A DNA stretch of 54,213 nt from M3007 sp046296435 (GCA_046296435.1 JBKBLI010000015.1:1-54213), one strand, 5' to 3'; shown: positions 24,352 to 33,097, counted from the first letter of the stretch. Numbers and translations: made by a program. Notes: generated from the letters alone by a model not told the origin.

Positions 24352-25550
24352 GGTCCGACGCTATCCTCAAGCGCCGCGCAACGCTTACACAAGATAAGCA
24401 TCTTCTCGTTGGCAGGCCCGGCGGCTGCAAACAAATAGACCTCGCCGCCATCTTTCAAGCGCAATCTTTTGCGCGTTTGTTCTGCGCTGTCCGGAAAGTT
24501 GCGCGCGCTCACATTCGCCTTGCCCGAAGGAATGCGATCCCGAACAAAACGAACATCGTATGGGCCGTAGTCCATCACCTCAAAAACGCGCGCAGGGATA
24601 AAAGGAATAAAGGTGTGGGCGACGTAAAGATGCGTGTGCGGGTGAAGTTTGAACAAACCCCAGCGGTGTGCGAACGACTTGAACAGGCCCGCCTTGAGGA
24701 TAGCGGCGTCAGGTTCATAAAGGTAAGTCAGCGGCTCGCTCAGCGGAGCGGGCGCCGCCGCCTGTTCTTCCTCCAGGTCGAAATCAAACGTTTTTATGCC
24801 GGTCTTACCCATCGCGACAATGCTCGCAGGCATGCCCACACGAGCCTCCTCCGACAATAAAAACAACAACTCCTTGCATTCGCCGCCCACGCTCGCCGCC
24901 CATATCCGCCGCGTTTGGGGCAAATCGATCAACGCTGCCCGCAAGTCCAACATAGGGCTCAGCTTGATCAATACCTGCGGCGTGGCGGCTAAGAGTTTGG
25001 GCGCTAAAGCGCGCACATCGGGAGCGCAATCGGCGATGCGAAATACCCGTCGCCCCTTCGCGTCGCGCCTGGCGGGATCGACATAAATCAGATCGAACCG
25101 CTCCTGATTGGTTTCCATATACGCTTCTGCCTCCGCATGCACGCAGCGTATGTTGCGCACGGCCAGTCGCTCGAAATTGCGCGCAGCCGTTTCGCACAAC
25201 GTTTCGTTGCGCTCCACATAGGTCACCCGTTCGAACGAAGCGCTCCAGGCCCATGCATCCACGCCCAGCCCCCCGGTCAGATCAAGCGCCGAAGCGCCTT
25301 TGAATAGAGAAGCCTTGAACCGCGCCATGCGCTCCGAAGAGCACTGCTCGACCGACAGACCAGAGGGTATCTCGATCTCCGGAAAACTCCATGATGGCGC
25401 CTTCCGACGCAGCGTTTGCAACCCTTTGATTTGCGAGGCTACATAAGCAGCGTCCAAATCAGCGCGCCCGGATGCTATCAACGCCGCCCGCGCGGGATCC
25501 TCATCAAGGTAACGGCGAATAAACTCCGTGCTCGTCGAATCGCGTTTCAC
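24348..25550 (-). CDS. SAM-dependent methyltransferase with THUMP-like C-terminal domain
   Basis: A 400-aa protein with a Rossmann methyltransferase core (motif I DLTGGLGVDAWAWS, then YVERNE, and DPARRD near the substrate site) and a C-terminal THUMP-like domain (GPYDVRFVRDRIPSGKANVSARNFP ...). Members are common in Bacteroidota and are thought to act on RNA, but the target is not established. GTG start at 25550; the TAATTTTG box ends only 5 nt before it, so the mRNA would be leaderless. It converges on trmD with overlapping stop codons. Single-gene unit. Confidence 0.88.
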   Translation of the reverse strand: MKRDSTSTEFIRRYLDEDPARAALIASGRADLDAAYVASQIKGLQTLRRKAPSWSFPEIEIPSGLSVEQCSSERMARFKASLFKGASALDLTGGLGVDAWAWSASFERVTYVERNETLCETAARNFERLAVRNIRCVHAEAEAYMETNQERFDLIYVDPARRDAKGRRVFRIADCAPDVRALAPKLLAATPQVLIKLSPMLDLRAALIDLPQTRRIWAASVGGECKELLFLLSEEARVGMPASIVAMGKTGIKTFDFDLEEEQAAAPAPLSEPLTYLYEPDAAILKAGLFKSFAHRWGLFKLHPHTHLYVAHTFIPFIPARVFEVMDYGPYDVRFVRDRIPSGKANVSARNFPDSAEQTRKRLRLKDGGEVYLFAAAGPANEKMLILCKRCAALEDSVGP

Positions 25551-25554
25551 GGTG

Positions 25555-25562
25555 CAAAATTA
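25555..25562 (-). promoter_or_regulatory. -7 box TAATTTTG touching the start codon
   Basis: Exact TAnnTTTG on the minus strand, with only 4 nt between it and the GTG at 25550. The usual box-to-start-site distance would put transcription start at or inside the start codon. Confidence 0.55.
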
Positions 25563-25763
25563 CGCTATATCGATTTTCCTTTAAAAAAAAAGCCCAACAG
25601 ATAGGCGACGCCCCAAACTGCTTGAACTTTCGAAGCGCCGCCTCCGCTTAAGCGACGCCTTCGGAAACCCTGAACACGGCCAAATCCTGCACATAGCCTT
25701 GAGGCAATTTCAGAAATGGCCGCGCCGTTTTTGATACGGACCATACAACTTAACACACAAGCC

Positions 25764-26879
25764 ATGGAGTTTTCCATCAAAAATGCATTTGCGCTGACTA
25801 TTGTCATGGCGTACGCCGCATCGGGCGTCTGCGCTCAAACGAAATACGCGGAGTTAGACGAGCAGACCCGACGACTACGCCTGACAAAAAAGGCAGATAT
25901 CCCCCAATTGGCGCGAATTTTGACCCAAAATTGTAAAGACGAAACAGAAAAGTGCCGCGCCTTTTTTGTCTGGATATCCGAAAACATCACTTACGATGTT
26001 GAAACGCTCGAAAGACAAAAAGCCCGGAACACAAAGGGCTTAGCCTCGCAGGAAGCAACCGAGGTCTTGATCCGCCGAACGGGCGTTTGCGAGGGTTACG
26101 TCAGTCTTTTTATCGAACTTTGCCGGGAGGCAGGCATCAGGACCATCCGCATCCCGGGCCACAGCAAATCGGGAGGAAGGGTGGCGGGCGTAGGGCATGT
26201 CTGGCTCATGGCTTACGCCGACGGATATTGGCGCCTGATCGATCCGACATGGGGAAGCGGATATCAAGATTCAGACACCAAAAAGTTTCAAAAAAAACTG
26301 TTTGAAAATTATTTCGACGCCGACCCCGAGTCGCTCATCCAAACCCACTATCCATCCGATCCGTTGGCCCAAATGCTTCCCAAACCCATTACTTTCGAAG
26401 CCTTTACAAACGGAATCCCGCCCGAACGCATCCGCCAAAAGGCCGAGCCTGACGATCTTACGGGATTCTATGCATGGCCGGACAGCGTCGATGCCTGGCT
26501 CCGGCTTCCTCCGCAGATGCAGGCCCTGCGCGCCGCCGAGCGCGCACTGCGACTCAACCCCGGTTACGGCGAAGCGCTGACCCGGGTAGGCGCCTGGCAC
26601 TATGATCAGGCCGTAGAACAATTTAACCAAATGATCGATCACTCCAACGCGCTTGCCGCCAAACGACAAAAAAAATCTCGCGAACAACTCGAAGAAGACA
26701 TCAGACAGATAAACCGCATTCGCCAGAGCATAAAAACAGCCGAAAGTTTTTTTGAAAAAGTAAATCGCGACGACTACGCATGGCGCAACGCCGGACCTTA
26801 CCTCCAAAGCCTGAGCGAACTTCAAAAAAATCTCAATCGCTTCGAAACCAACATCCGAAGGGATTATGATAGCCCTTGA
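25764..26879 (+). CDS. Secreted transglutaminase-like (papain-fold) protein
   Basis: A 371-aa exported protein (signal YAASGVCAQ|TKY). The transglutaminase-core catalytic triad is visible: C109 (RTGVCEGY), H145 (GVGHVWLM) and D160 (WRLIDPTWGSGY). After the core come about 200 residues with a TPR-like stretch (QALRAAERALRLNPGYGEALTRVG) and a coiled coil (AKRQKKSREQLEEDIRQ...). Such proteins act as cysteine peptidases or cross-linkers in the envelope; which applies here is unknown. The ATG at 25764 is chosen because the signal peptide begins there. Single gene. Confidence 0.87.
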   Translation: MEFSIKNAFALTIVMAYAASGVCAQTKYAELDEQTRRLRLTKKADIPQLARILTQNCKDETEKCRAFFVWISENITYDVETLERQKARNTKGLASQEATEVLIRRTGVCEGYVSLFIELCREAGIRTIRIPGHSKSGGRVAGVGHVWLMAYADGYWRLIDPTWGSGYQDSDTKKFQKKLFENYFDADPESLIQTHYPSDPLAQMLPKPITFEAFTNGIPPERIRQKAEPDDLTGFYAWPDSVDAWLRLPPQMQALRAAERALRLNPGYGEALTRVGAWHYDQAVEQFNQMIDHSNALAAKRQKKSREQLEEDIRQINRIRQSIKTAESFFEKVNRDDYAWRNAGPYLQSLSELQKNLNRFETNIRRDYDSP

Positions 26880-27103
26880 GCCGCTCCGTTGTAAGCGCCT
26901 GTAACCTCTGCCGCCAATCGCCGGCATTGCTGAAACGCCGCGACGGCATACCCTGTTATGCTTCAGATTGCCGATGAGGCGCCTGAATAAAGGCGGGATG
27001 TCCAAATCGGCCGTTAGCGAGAGCGGTCATTCGATTGATCAAACTTTTCGGCAAAAGCCGCGTTTCATGTGCGAATAAAAATGCCTGACAAACGCATTCA
27101 TCC

Positions 27104-27808
27104 ATGTTTCAGCAAAAAAACATCGCCATAGTTGGCGCTTCATCCGGTATAGGCCTGGCCTTAGCCCAACGCTTGCAGGACGCCGGCGCCAATTTATGGA
27201 CCTACAGTCGCCGACGTCCGCAGGGCCTGGCTCCGCAGATATTCTGGGCCGAAACCGACGTCCTGACTCCGGAGTTTGAGTTGCCCGAATTGCCGGATCA
27301 ATTGCACGGCATCGCATATTGTCCGGGTAGCATAAACCTCAAGCCTTTTGGGCGCATCAGTCGGACCGACCTACAACGCGAGATGGAAATCAACTTTTTG
27401 GGGGCTTTCCGCGTCCTCCAACTGGCTTTCCCCAAGCTCAAGGCGGCACAGGGCGCAGTCGTGTTGTTCAGCACCGTAGCCGTACAGACCGGCATGCCCT
27501 TTCACAGCAGTATTGCCGCATGCAAAGGCGCCGTAGAAGGTCTCACCCGCGCGCTGGCCGCCGAATGGGCGCCCACTGTAAGGGTCAACGCCATAGCGCC
27601 CTCGCTGACGGATACGCCTCTGGCCGCGGCGCTACTCAGTAACGACGAAAAGCGCCAAAACGCCGCCGCGCGCCACCCCCTCAAAATAGTGGGAACGCCT
27701 GAACAACTGGCATCCCTGGCCGCCTACCTCCTCAGCGAACATGCCGCCTTTGTAACGGGGCAAATCATCCATGCCGACGGCGGCATCGGATCGCTTAAGA
27801 CCTCCTAA
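27104..27808 (+). CDS. SDR-family oxidoreductase lacking the catalytic tyrosine
   Basis: A 234-aa Rossmann protein of the classical SDR shape: GASSGIG at 11-17, AYCPGSINLKPF in place of NNAG, and RVNAIAPSLTDTPL near the C-terminus, ending in GQIIHADGGIGSL. At the YxxxK site the sequence is I137-A-A-C-K141, so lysine is kept but tyrosine is replaced by isoleucine. This is seen in a Bacteroidota subgroup and suggests either altered chemistry or a binding/regulatory role. Stop codons of this gene and the convergent Spy-like gene are 2 bp apart. Substrate unknown. Confidence 0.88.
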   Translation: MFQQKNIAIVGASSGIGLALAQRLQDAGANLWTYSRRRPQGLAPQIFWAETDVLTPEFELPELPDQLHGIAYCPGSINLKPFGRISRTDLQREMEINFLGAFRVLQLAFPKLKAAQGAVVLFSTVAVQTGMPFHSSIAACKGAVEGLTRALAAEWAPTVRVNAIAPSLTDTPLAAALLSNDEKRQNAAARHPLKIVGTPEQLASLAAYLLSEHAAFVTGQIIHADGGIGSLKTS

Positions 27809-27810
27809 AC

Positions 27811-28284
27811 TCAGCGATTCCTCCGTCGGTCGTAGTTCAAACGACCTGGGCGCTCCTGACGGCGCTCCTGCAAACGGCGTAGCAGCGACTCTCTGAACTC
27901 GCGCTCAGCGTAAGGCAATCGCGCTATCTTTGAGGGAGGAAGCACTTTGCGAAGTTTTTGAGTCATTTCGATCTCTAACTCCAACTCGTTGCGGCGCCAA
28001 TCAAAATGGTTTTTGATCAATTCGTCGGCCTGTTCGTTGCTCATGGTGCGCAGTTCTTCAAGGCTGCGGCGGTTGCGACGCATGATTTTCTCTCGACGCT
28101 CGTCGTATTCGTTGTAAATGGGCCAAAACATCTGCGCTTCCTCTGCGCTGAGGTCCAACACGCGCGTAAACACTTCCGCGCGCTGCGCTTTGACGACTTC
28201 GCCGGGTCTTTGCTGCGACCTGGCGGCTGAAGCCGCCCATACAATCAACCCCGCAACCAGACAAGTTTTAACAGTCGGGCACAT
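27811..28284 (-). CDS. Spy/CpxP-like periplasmic protein of the ECF cassette
   Basis: A 157-aa exported helical protein (signal AASAARSQ|QRP). Features are long charged helices (EVFTRVLDLSAEEAQMFWPIYNEYDERREKIMRR) with an LTxxQ-like helix-turn typical of the Spy/CpxP/heavy-metal-sensor family, and a basic tail (ERRQERPGRLNYDRRRNR). Such proteins act as periplasmic chaperones or stress sensors. It is the third gene after sigma factor and anti-sigma (20-nt gap), so it is a likely output or feedback component of the same stress response. Family call moderate. Confidence 0.78.
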   Translation of the reverse strand: MCPTVKTCLVAGLIVWAASAARSQQRPGEVVKAQRAEVFTRVLDLSAEEAQMFWPIYNEYDERREKIMRRNRRSLEELRTMSNEQADELIKNHFDWRRNELELEIEMTQKLRKVLPPSKIARLPYAEREFRESLLRRLQERRQERPGRLNYDRRRNR

Positions 28285-28304
28285 CTATACTTTATTTTAA
28301 GGTG

Positions 28305-28742
28305 TCAAAATAAATCATGGATTTCGTCCTCGCTGAGATCCTCTATCAACTTATCCCACAACGCATCCAAGTCTTCGTGGTCTTCGACGGGAGCCAAGGA
28401 CTCCAGTTGTTCGGCATCGAGGTATAGCAGTTCTTTGTCGAGGTATTCCGCGGCAAGGGCGGCTGTCAACTCACTGCCGGACGCCTCGGGCGTATCTCTG
28501 TATCGCACGAAGCCCCAAACGCTGACGATCAGAACTACCGACGCGGCGGCCGCCCATGCAAGGCGACTGCCCCACAGCCGCCGGGGGGCGGCAGGTGCGG
28601 AAGCCGGCAAAACGCGGCGCAACGCCGACTCCCAATAGCCCGCCGGCGGCTTCGGGTGGGGAATATCGCTGCGCTCGTAGGCGCTGAGCAAAGGAGCCAG
28701 TTCGGCCAACTCTTCTTCTAATTTTTTCTCTTCGTGTCTCAT
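28305..28742 (-). CDS. Anti-sigma-factor-like single-pass membrane protein
   Basis: A 145-aa protein with an acidic N-terminal cytoplasmic domain, one transmembrane helix at ~61-79 (LAWAAAASVVLIVSVWGFV), and a very acidic periplasmic tail (YLDKELLYLDAEQLESL ... EDLSEDEIHDLF). The position 6 nt after the ECF sigma gene and the topology are those of an anti-sigma factor, although no zinc-binding HxxxCxxC motif is present. It would hold the sigma factor at the membrane until an envelope signal arrives. Inferred mainly from gene order and topology. Confidence 0.75.
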   Translation of the reverse strand: MRHEEKKLEEELAELAPLLSAYERSDIPHPKPPAGYWESALRRVLPASAPAAPRRLWGSRLAWAAAASVVLIVSVWGFVRYRDTPEASGSELTAALAAEYLDKELLYLDAEQLESLAPVEDHEDLDALWDKLIEDLSEDEIHDLF

Positions 28743-28748
28743 GTCTGG

Positions 28749-29327
28749 TCAAATTTGTGATTGGCTGTCGCGCAAATGACGTTCTACCTTTTTAAGCGCA
28801 TGGTGAAAAGACGCTTTAAGCGCGCCAACCGAAGTGTCGAGTATCTGGGACATTTCTTCGTAAGACATCTCCTCGAAATACCGCAAATTAAATACGGCCC
28901 GCTGTTTGTCCGGCAGTTCGCGAATTGCAGCTTCCAAAGAACGCCACGCTTCATCGGTATCCCACCAAGGATCGGCGTACATCCGACCAAGCTCGCGCGC
29001 ACCCTCTTCGCCCATGCCGGACTTGCTTTTGTGCTGGAGAAAGCTAAGCGCTTCATTGGTCGCCACCCGATACAGCCAGGTGTAAAACCTGGAGCGGCCT
29101 TCGAATTGCCCGGCATGCCGAAACACTTTGATCAGGGTTTCTTGCAAAATATCGTCGGCATCGCTTGGGTTGTCGCACAAGCGGTGAATGTGGCGGTAAA
29201 GACGGTCGCCATAACGACTGATCAAAACCCGAAAACCACGGTCGCGGTCTTTGTCCGAGCGCAACATCGCTAAAATCGCCGCATCGTCCAGAGTTTCTCC
29301 TGTGCGCAAACTATTCCGATTTTGCAC
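28749..29327 (-). CDS. ECF-type RNA polymerase sigma factor
   Basis: A 192-aa sigma-70 family, group 4 factor. Region 2 (~30-95) shows DADDILQETLIKVFRHAGQF and FYTWLYRVATNEAL. Region 4 (~135-188) shows LPDKQRAVFNLRYFEEMSYEEMSQIL and the recognition helix SVGALKASFHHALKKV. The start is taken as GTG 29327; a TTG at 29309 is possible. It is followed by an anti-sigma-like gene (6 nt) and a Spy-like gene, forming an envelope-stress cassette. A putative self-regulated promoter lies just upstream. The -10/-35 it recognises is otherwise unknown. Confidence 0.92.
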   Translation of the reverse strand: MQNRNSLRTGETLDDAAILAMLRSDKDRDRGFRVLISRYGDRLYRHIHRLCDNPSDADDILQETLIKVFRHAGQFEGRSRFYTWLYRVATNEALSFLQHKSKSGMGEEGARELGRMYADPWWDTDEAWRSLEAAIRELPDKQRAVFNLRYFEEMSYEEMSQILDTSVGALKASFHHALKKVERHLRDSQSQI

Positions 29328-29358
29328 TTAAGACGCACGTTACAACCCAAGGTTTAAC
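29328..29358 (-). promoter_or_regulatory. Possible ECF-type promoter (GTTAAACC ... CGTCTTAA)
   Basis: On the minus strand GTTAAACC (29351-29358) and CGTCTTAA (29328-29335) are 15 bp apart, like ECF promoters with an AAC -35 and a CGTC -10. It ends next to the GTG of the sigma gene, which would put the true start a few codons further in. Tentative. Confidence 0.3.
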
Positions 29359-29459
29359 TTCCGGGCAAAAAAATATCGGCGGCGGCATGCCAAGGGCGCG
29401 CCACAAATGACCAACCCGCGCGGATGCGACGGACATCCGCACGCCTTTCAGCCTATTTC

Positions 29460-29472
29460 TTTTTTGCAAAAA
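29460..29472. repeat. A/T palindrome, T6-GC-A5 copy
   Basis: TTTTTTGCAAAAA in the gap between the sigma gene and the glycerate kinase gene, 48 nt before a second copy. Confidence 0.55.
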
Positions 29473-29520
29473 GTATTATCCGCCTGTATTTCGCGTTATG
29501 TCTTACAAAAGGAACGACGC

Positions 29521-29534
29521 TTTTTTTTCAGAAA
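29521..29534. repeat. A/T element, T8-CAG-A3, 6 nt before a start codon
   Basis: Less perfect copy directly preceding ATACGCC-ATG-free spacing to the glycerate kinase start at 29541. Confidence 0.5.
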
Positions 29535-29540
29535 TACGCC

Positions 29541-30680
29541 ATGTATAGACGCATACTCATCGCTCCGGACGCATTCAAAGACGCCTTGTCCGCCCCGGAC
29601 GTATGCCGCGCCATAGCTGCCGGCATCTGCCGCGCGCTTCCCGACGCCGAAATAGCGACCTGCCCCATATCTGACGGAGGCGAAGGCGCATTGGAGATCC
29701 TGGCCGAACGACTCGGCATGGAGATTGTGGAGGAGATTTTCTGCGGACCGCTCGGCCCGCTCCACGCGCCTCGTCCGGCCCGTTACGGCTATGCGCCCGA
29801 CCAAAAACTGGCTTTCGTGGCGCTCACCGAGACCGCAGGGCTTCAACTGTTGCCCCCTGAGCAACGAAACCCGCTGCGCACAACGACTTACGGCGTAGGC
29901 ATGCAGATCCGTCACGCGCTCGCGCGCGGCGCCGAGCGCGTCGTCGTCGCTATAGGCGGTAGCGCCACCAACGACGCCGGAGCAGGTATGGCCGCCGCGC
30001 TGGGTTGGAAATTTGCGGACAAGGCTGGGCGCAAATGGATACCCACCGGCGGAACGCTTGCGCAGATCGCGCACGTCGAAGCGCCCTCCGATCTCCCCAA
30101 AGCGCAGTTTACCGTGCTCTGCGACGTGCAAAATCCGCTCTACGGACCAAGCGGCGCCGCCTACACCTATGCCCGCCAAAAAGGAGCTTCGGAATCCGAA
30201 ATCCCCTTGCTCGACGAGGGCCTCAGACACCTTGCGCGCCTACTGCCCGACGGCGACCGCGTAGCGCAAGCGCCCGGGGCCGGAGCCGCAGGCGGCATGG
30301 GCTTTGGGTGCATGTTTTTCCTCAAGGCCGAAACGCGGCCCGGCGCCGATGCCATAATGGACCTGCTAACGTTCGAGGACAAACTCATGTGGGCGGATGT
30401 AGTCGTCACCGGCGAAGGCAGCATAGACGCCCAAACCCTTCACGGCAAACTGATCAGACGGCTCTGCGAGCGCGCGGCCCGCTATGGCAAAACCGTCGTC
30501 GGACTGTGCGGTCGCTTGAGCGCCACCCCCGACCAAATCGCCCGGATCGGTCTGAACAAAGCCCTTTGCATCAACCCGACCATGATATCTGACCTGCCCC
30601 TCATGCTCTCGCTCACAGCCCAACGCCTTGAAGAAACAGCCGCAGAACTCGCCGCAAGTTGGGCGAGGCATAAACCCTGA
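29541..30680 (+). CDS. Glycerate kinase (GarK/GlxK family)
   Basis: Phosphorylates D-glycerate to 2- or 3-phosphoglycerate with ATP, linking glycerate or glyoxylate use to glycolysis. At 379 aa it has normal length. Family marks: APDAFKDALSA (substrate side, residues ~8-18), SDGGEGALEIL, AIGGSATNDAGAGMAAALG, and VVTGEGSIDAQTLHGKL. The frame is open upstream to 29424, but the family N-terminus MYRRILIAPDAFKD sets the start. An A/T element ends 6 nt before the ATG. The 5' gap of about 210 bp has no exact -7 box. Confidence 0.93.
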   Translation: MYRRILIAPDAFKDALSAPDVCRAIAAGICRALPDAEIATCPISDGGEGALEILAERLGMEIVEEIFCGPLGPLHAPRPARYGYAPDQKLAFVALTETAGLQLLPPEQRNPLRTTTYGVGMQIRHALARGAERVVVAIGGSATNDAGAGMAAALGWKFADKAGRKWIPTGGTLAQIAHVEAPSDLPKAQFTVLCDVQNPLYGPSGAAYTYARQKGASESEIPLLDEGLRHLARLLPDGDRVAQAPGAGAAGGMGFGCMFFLKAETRPGADAIMDLLTFEDKLMWADVVVTGEGSIDAQTLHGKLIRRLCERAARYGKTVVGLCGRLSATPDQIARIGLNKALCINPTMISDLPLMLSLTAQRLEETAAELAASWARHKP

Positions 30681-30847
30681 ACCCCGGCGCTTGAAGCGGA
30701 CAAAATAGGTAAAGCACGGCAGACCCAGACGCTTGAAACGGCAGAGACTCCCTTACAAAGCGCCGGACCAACCTTTGCACGCAATTTGACTTTACTTTAA
30801 TTTTTGCATTATTCTGCAATGTAGTCCGGCGCTTTAAACGAGGCGCT

Positions 30848-30855
30848 TAATTTTG
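30848..30855 (+). promoter_or_regulatory. -7 box TAATTTTG
   Basis: Exact TAnnTTTG, 52 nt before the GTG at 30908 of the fatty acid hydroxylase gene. Confidence 0.6.
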
Positions 30856-30907
30856 CGCCCGATTTTGAAAAGTGGGCGTCAACAGGCCCAAAAATTAAAA
30901 ATGAATC

Positions 30908-31867
30908 GTGGAATACTGGACTCAAGATTTTTTGGTCAAGCTGACCACTCCGTTCTTTGCGGCGCTTATCCTCATCGAAATAACTGCATCGGTTTACCAC
31001 AAAGCCCGACAGTATTCAAAAAAGGAAACCCTGTACAATTTTTATCTCATGGCGGCGAATACCCTTCTCGAATTGAGTATCCGGGGCGGGTATCTGGCCA
31101 TATTGCTCTGGGTCTATCAATCCCGAATCTGGGATTGGTCGCGGGATTGGGCGTACTGGGCGATACTCATCCCGGCTACTGATTTCGTTTTCTATTGGAT
31201 CCACCGAGTGGATCATTTCTGTCGCTTGTTCTGGGCCGTACATGTCACCCACCACTCGTCGGAAGAGTTCAACCTGAGCACTGGCTACCGCTCTTCGGTG
31301 CTGGAGCCCGTGTACCGGTTTGTGTATTTCATTCCCCTGGCCTGGCTTGGGTTTCAACCCCTTGACATCCTGTTTGCCTACTCGTTCACCCAACTCTACG
31401 GAATACTGGCGCACACCCAAAACGTGGGCAAATTGAGCATCCTCGAGTATATTTTTGTCACACCCTCGCACCACAGGGTGCACCACGCTTCTAATCCGCT
31501 GTATCTAGATAAAAACCTCGGCATGTTCCTCATCATTTGGGATCGTCTGTTTGGCACATTTCAAGAGGAAATCAGCCCAGAGGAGTACGAGCCAATCCGG
31601 TACGGATTGACCAAACCGATAGACAACCCCGGGCCTATCCGCATCATTACGCATGAGTTCGAAAGTATCATACAAGACCTGCGCCAGCCCATATCCTGGC
31701 GACACAAAATTGGATACCTTTTCGGCCCGCCCGGCTGGAGCCACGACCAAAGCCGCATGACCTCCGAACAAATGCGTCAAACCGTACGGCACACGATGCA
31801 ACAACGTACGACCGAAAATAAACAGGAAAATCCACCTGATAATATGCGTATGCCATCCGCCTGCTAA
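30908..31867 (+). CDS. Fatty acid hydroxylase / sterol desaturase family membrane protein
   Basis: Di-iron integral membrane oxygenase of 319 aa. The eight-histidine pattern is present: H99-RVD-H103, H112-VT-H115-H116, and H188-H189-RV-H192-H193. Four or so hydrophobic helices lie between residues 10 and 170. GTG start at 30908, as no ATG fits the family N-terminus. Members hydroxylate or desaturate lipids (fatty acids, carotenoids, sterol-like compounds); the substrate here is unknown. The C-terminal ~40 residues are polar and repetitive in Gln/Arg/Thr. A perfect -7 box lies 52 nt upstream. Confidence 0.92.
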   Translation: MEYWTQDFLVKLTTPFFAALILIEITASVYHKARQYSKKETLYNFYLMAANTLLELSIRGGYLAILLWVYQSRIWDWSRDWAYWAILIPATDFVFYWIHRVDHFCRLFWAVHVTHHSSEEFNLSTGYRSSVLEPVYRFVYFIPLAWLGFQPLDILFAYSFTQLYGILAHTQNVGKLSILEYIFVTPSHHRVHHASNPLYLDKNLGMFLIIWDRLFGTFQEEISPEEYEPIRYGLTKPIDNPGPIRIITHEFESIIQDLRQPISWRHKIGYLFGPPGWSHDQSRMTSEQMRQTVRHTMQQRTTENKQENPPDNMRMPSAC

Positions 31868-31914
31868 ACCCTTGGGTCTGCGCGCAGCCCGCCGCTCCTA
31901 CCCCCGCGACATGA

Positions 31915-31930
31915 TTTTTTTTCAAAAAAA
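31915..31930. repeat. A/T palindrome, T8-C-A7 copy
   Basis: About 50 nt after the fatty acid hydroxylase stop, in the 270-bp gap that also holds the 32055 copy. Confidence 0.75.
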
Positions 31931-32054
31931 TAGGCATGCGAAAGCGTTGATGCGGCGCAGGAGGCCATTCCCCGGTCTCGCGCATTTCTTTACAAAAAAA
32001 CGGCCGCGCGAACGCAGTTGAGGGTTCAATTGCCTCAAATTTTTAAACATTTAG

Positions 32055-32071
32055 TTTTTTTCAAAAAAAAA
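32055..32071. repeat. A/T palindrome, T7-C-A9 copy
   Basis: Located 23 nt upstream of the -7 box of the glucosaminidase gene at 32138, roughly where a -33 element or UP-like element would lie. Confidence 0.75.
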
Positions 32072-32094
32072 TCCGATAAAAAAACATTTTGTTT

Positions 32095-32102
32095 TATTTT
32101 TG
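32095..32102 (+). promoter_or_regulatory. -7 box TATTTTTG
   Basis: Exact TAnnTTTG, 35 nt before the ATG at 32138. Confidence 0.6.
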
Positions 32103-32137
32103 CAGCCTGTTTCCTCTTTTACAACAAATAACAACTC

Positions 32138-32950
32138 ATGGCACAGGCTTACTCCACCCAAAGCGGCGGCAAAAGGCGCATCCAATACCGCCCACAAACA
32201 ACAAGCCCAAAAAAGTTGGATGAAAATACCTTATTGAAACTCGCCCTACTGTTTTTGATCGCTTATCTGCTGCGCGACCGCATTGGCGCTGTACCGGGCT
32301 ATCCGGCGAACGCAGCAGGCGCGGGACCGGAGGCGCGGGCAATAGGTGTGGCGTTACGTGAAACACGCACGGCACATTTCAATTCAGACGACGAAGCCCC
32401 GTCTGAGCGCTTTGCTCAGGAACAAGCGCCTGACACTCGGATCGTACCCATTGTGGACCCGCAATTTAGCGATGCCTCCGAGCGCGCAAAACAAATCAGG
32501 CTAAAACAGTACCGCGATTATGTGGACCGCTTTGCGCCGGTTGCCGTGGCCGAAATGCGCCGCTATGGCATACCTGCCAGCCTCAAACTGGCCCAGGCGC
32601 TACTCGAAAGCCAGGCAGGCGGCAGCGACCTGGCGCAAAAGGCCCACAACCACTTTCGCCTGAAGTGCTTTTCCCAAAAATGCGCGACTGCGCATTGCGT
32701 CAACTATGTGGATGGCGCGCACAAGGAATTTTTTGTCCAATATCCAAACGCCTGGGGGAGCTACCGGGCGCACAGTGAGTTGCTCAAAAACAATGCCCGC
32801 TACCGACAACTTTTCAGATACCGGCAGGATGACTACATTAGCTGGGCGAGGGGTTTGGTAGCCGTCGGCTACGCTGCCGACCTCCAATACGCCGATAAAC
32901 TAATCGCAATAATTCAGCATCTGCAACTCGACCGCTACGACGAGGAATAA
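32138..32950 (+). CDS. Membrane-anchored glucosaminidase-domain protein
   Basis: A 270-aa protein with a short basic cytoplasmic N-terminus, one transmembrane helix (~32-46, LLKLALLFLIAYLL), a spacer of about 80 residues, and a glucosaminidase domain (~125-265). The likely catalytic E157 is in LAQALLESQAGGSDLA, followed by HNHFRLKCF and a C-terminal segment (SWARGLVAVGYAADLQYADKLIAII) closely similar to that of the lipoprotein at 6648-8207. It lacks LysM repeats. Probably a periplasmic, inner-membrane-tethered wall hydrolase. The two paralogues would act on peptidoglycan from opposite membranes. Confidence 0.9.
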   Translation: MAQAYSTQSGGKRRIQYRPQTTSPKKLDENTLLKLALLFLIAYLLRDRIGAVPGYPANAAGAGPEARAIGVALRETRTAHFNSDDEAPSERFAQEQAPDTRIVPIVDPQFSDASERAKQIRLKQYRDYVDRFAPVAVAEMRRYGIPASLKLAQALLESQAGGSDLAQKAHNHFRLKCFSQKCATAHCVNYVDGAHKEFFVQYPNAWGSYRAHSELLKNNARYRQLFRYRQDDYISWARGLVAVGYAADLQYADKLIAIIQHLQLDRYDEE

Positions 32951-33014
32951 TCAACCTGAGCGGTCCGTTTTTCGCTCTATCGACGAAATATCGGAACGTA
33001 TGAGCCAAAAGCCC

Positions 33015-33022
33015 TAACTTTG
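33015..33022 (+). promoter_or_regulatory. -7 box TAACTTTG
   Basis: Exact TAnnTTTG, far (267 nt) from the SDR start at 33289 but only 76 nt before a terminator-like hairpin. Confidence 0.6.
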
Positions 33023-33097
33023 CACCGCAGTGCATGCCGTCGCAAACGGCGCGCTGCCAATCCGCTCTTTCTCTTCGGACAAGGGGCGTCAACATAT

